DNA of 13,564 bases from DATGIQ01 sp035295665 (GTDB lineage: Bacteria; Planctomycetota; Planctomycetia; Gemmatales; Gemmataceae): positions 1 to 13,564 of the forward strand of contig DATGIQ010000380.1 in assembly GCA_035295665.1 (NCBI GenBank). Direction: 5' to 3'. The first letter of the stretch is position 1; every line of letters starts with the position of its first letter. The translations under genes were made by a program, and so were the position numbers. The notes beneath the pieces were generated by a model that was given only the letters and a program-made list of their open reading frames with translations, made no database searches and was not told the origin of the DNA. Positions 13,441 through 13,564 of the stretch are shown here, in pieces.

Positions 13441-13564
13441 CCACGCCGGGATGCCGTTTCACCCTATGGGGCGCCATCATGAGCTGCTTCCATTCCTCTC
13501 AAAACATCGGCGGCAGACCGCGTAGCCGTCGCCACGATGACACCTGCCCCAGGTGCACGCCCAT
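13441..13564. other. Unresolved right end
   Basis: There are 124 bp after the antiporter stop. On the minus strand one frame ending in TAG at 13466-13464 reads the tail GVIVATATRSAADVLRGMEAAH and could be the C-terminus of a gene lying outside the window. On the plus strand an ATG at 13480 opens a frame that reads MSCFHSSQNIGGR and runs off the edge without a good ribosome binding site. Too little is present to choose. Confidence 0.2.

Noticed and set aside
1..13564. CRISPR arrays, tRNA or rRNA genes, insertion sequences, phage genes
   Set aside because: I saw no regularly spaced direct repeats, cloverleaf-like segments, rRNA motifs, transposase or integrase motifs on either strand; the inverted repeats found have no neighbouring transposase.

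Overview
The window looks like chromosomal DNA of a planctomycete, most likely Gemmatales/Isosphaerales-like. No marker gene confirms this. The evidence is the protein style: two very long secreted proteins with an N-terminal LEPR-XLL-type motif (VEQFEDRFLPAV and LEMLEDRTLL) and PKD-like WGDG repeats; an ECF sigma factor fused to a membrane segment and a Pro-rich C-terminal extension, a design characteristic of planctomycetes; and moderately high GC with strong GGAGG ribosome binding sites. I saw no tRNA, rRNA, CRISPR array, transposase or phage gene.

Left part (1-4723, minus strand): two paralogous secreted proteins in tandem, the left one cut by the window edge. They share the N-terminal motif, an about 450-residue repeat-type ectodomain and a first PKD-like module at the same residue position (about 515), and even their ribosome-binding leaders are alike. 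A 442-bp divergent region (4724-5165) separates them from a plus-strand ECF sigma factor gene (5166-6959). It holds a sigma-70-like promoter facing the secreted protein and a cluster of CGGATC repeats. The sigma factor faces a minus-strand secreted-protein gene (7051-7851), with a perfect 12-bp hairpin between them.

Middle (7852-8700): a minus-strand two-gene unit encodes a four-helix membrane protein and a small XRE-type helix-turn-helix repressor that overlaps it by 11 nt. Its promoter lies inside a near-ideal operator: two 12-bp arms around a 6-bp spacer cover the region from -35 to -10. This is the clearest regulatory structure in the window and suggests autoregulation. A perfect 16-bp inverted repeat follows the unit.

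Right part: a plus-strand run of four genes (8853-11178) encodes a protein with a HECLE metalloprotease-like motif, a 62-residue charged protein, an EamA-type ten-helix transporter and a DUF2905 membrane protein. It meets a minus-strand GNAT acetyltransferase tail to tail with a 23-nt overlap. After a 371-bp gap comes a plus-strand cation/proton antiporter-like protein (12142-13440), with a 12-bp inverted repeat embedded in the end of its coding region. The last 124 bp are unresolved.

I do not see a recognisable new defence or mobile system. The best candidates for undescribed biology are the autoregulated membrane protein/repressor pair with its operator, the HECLE protein with its small partner, the sigma factor fused to an envelope module next to large surface proteins, and the perfect inverted repeats, which may be dispersed genomic elements.
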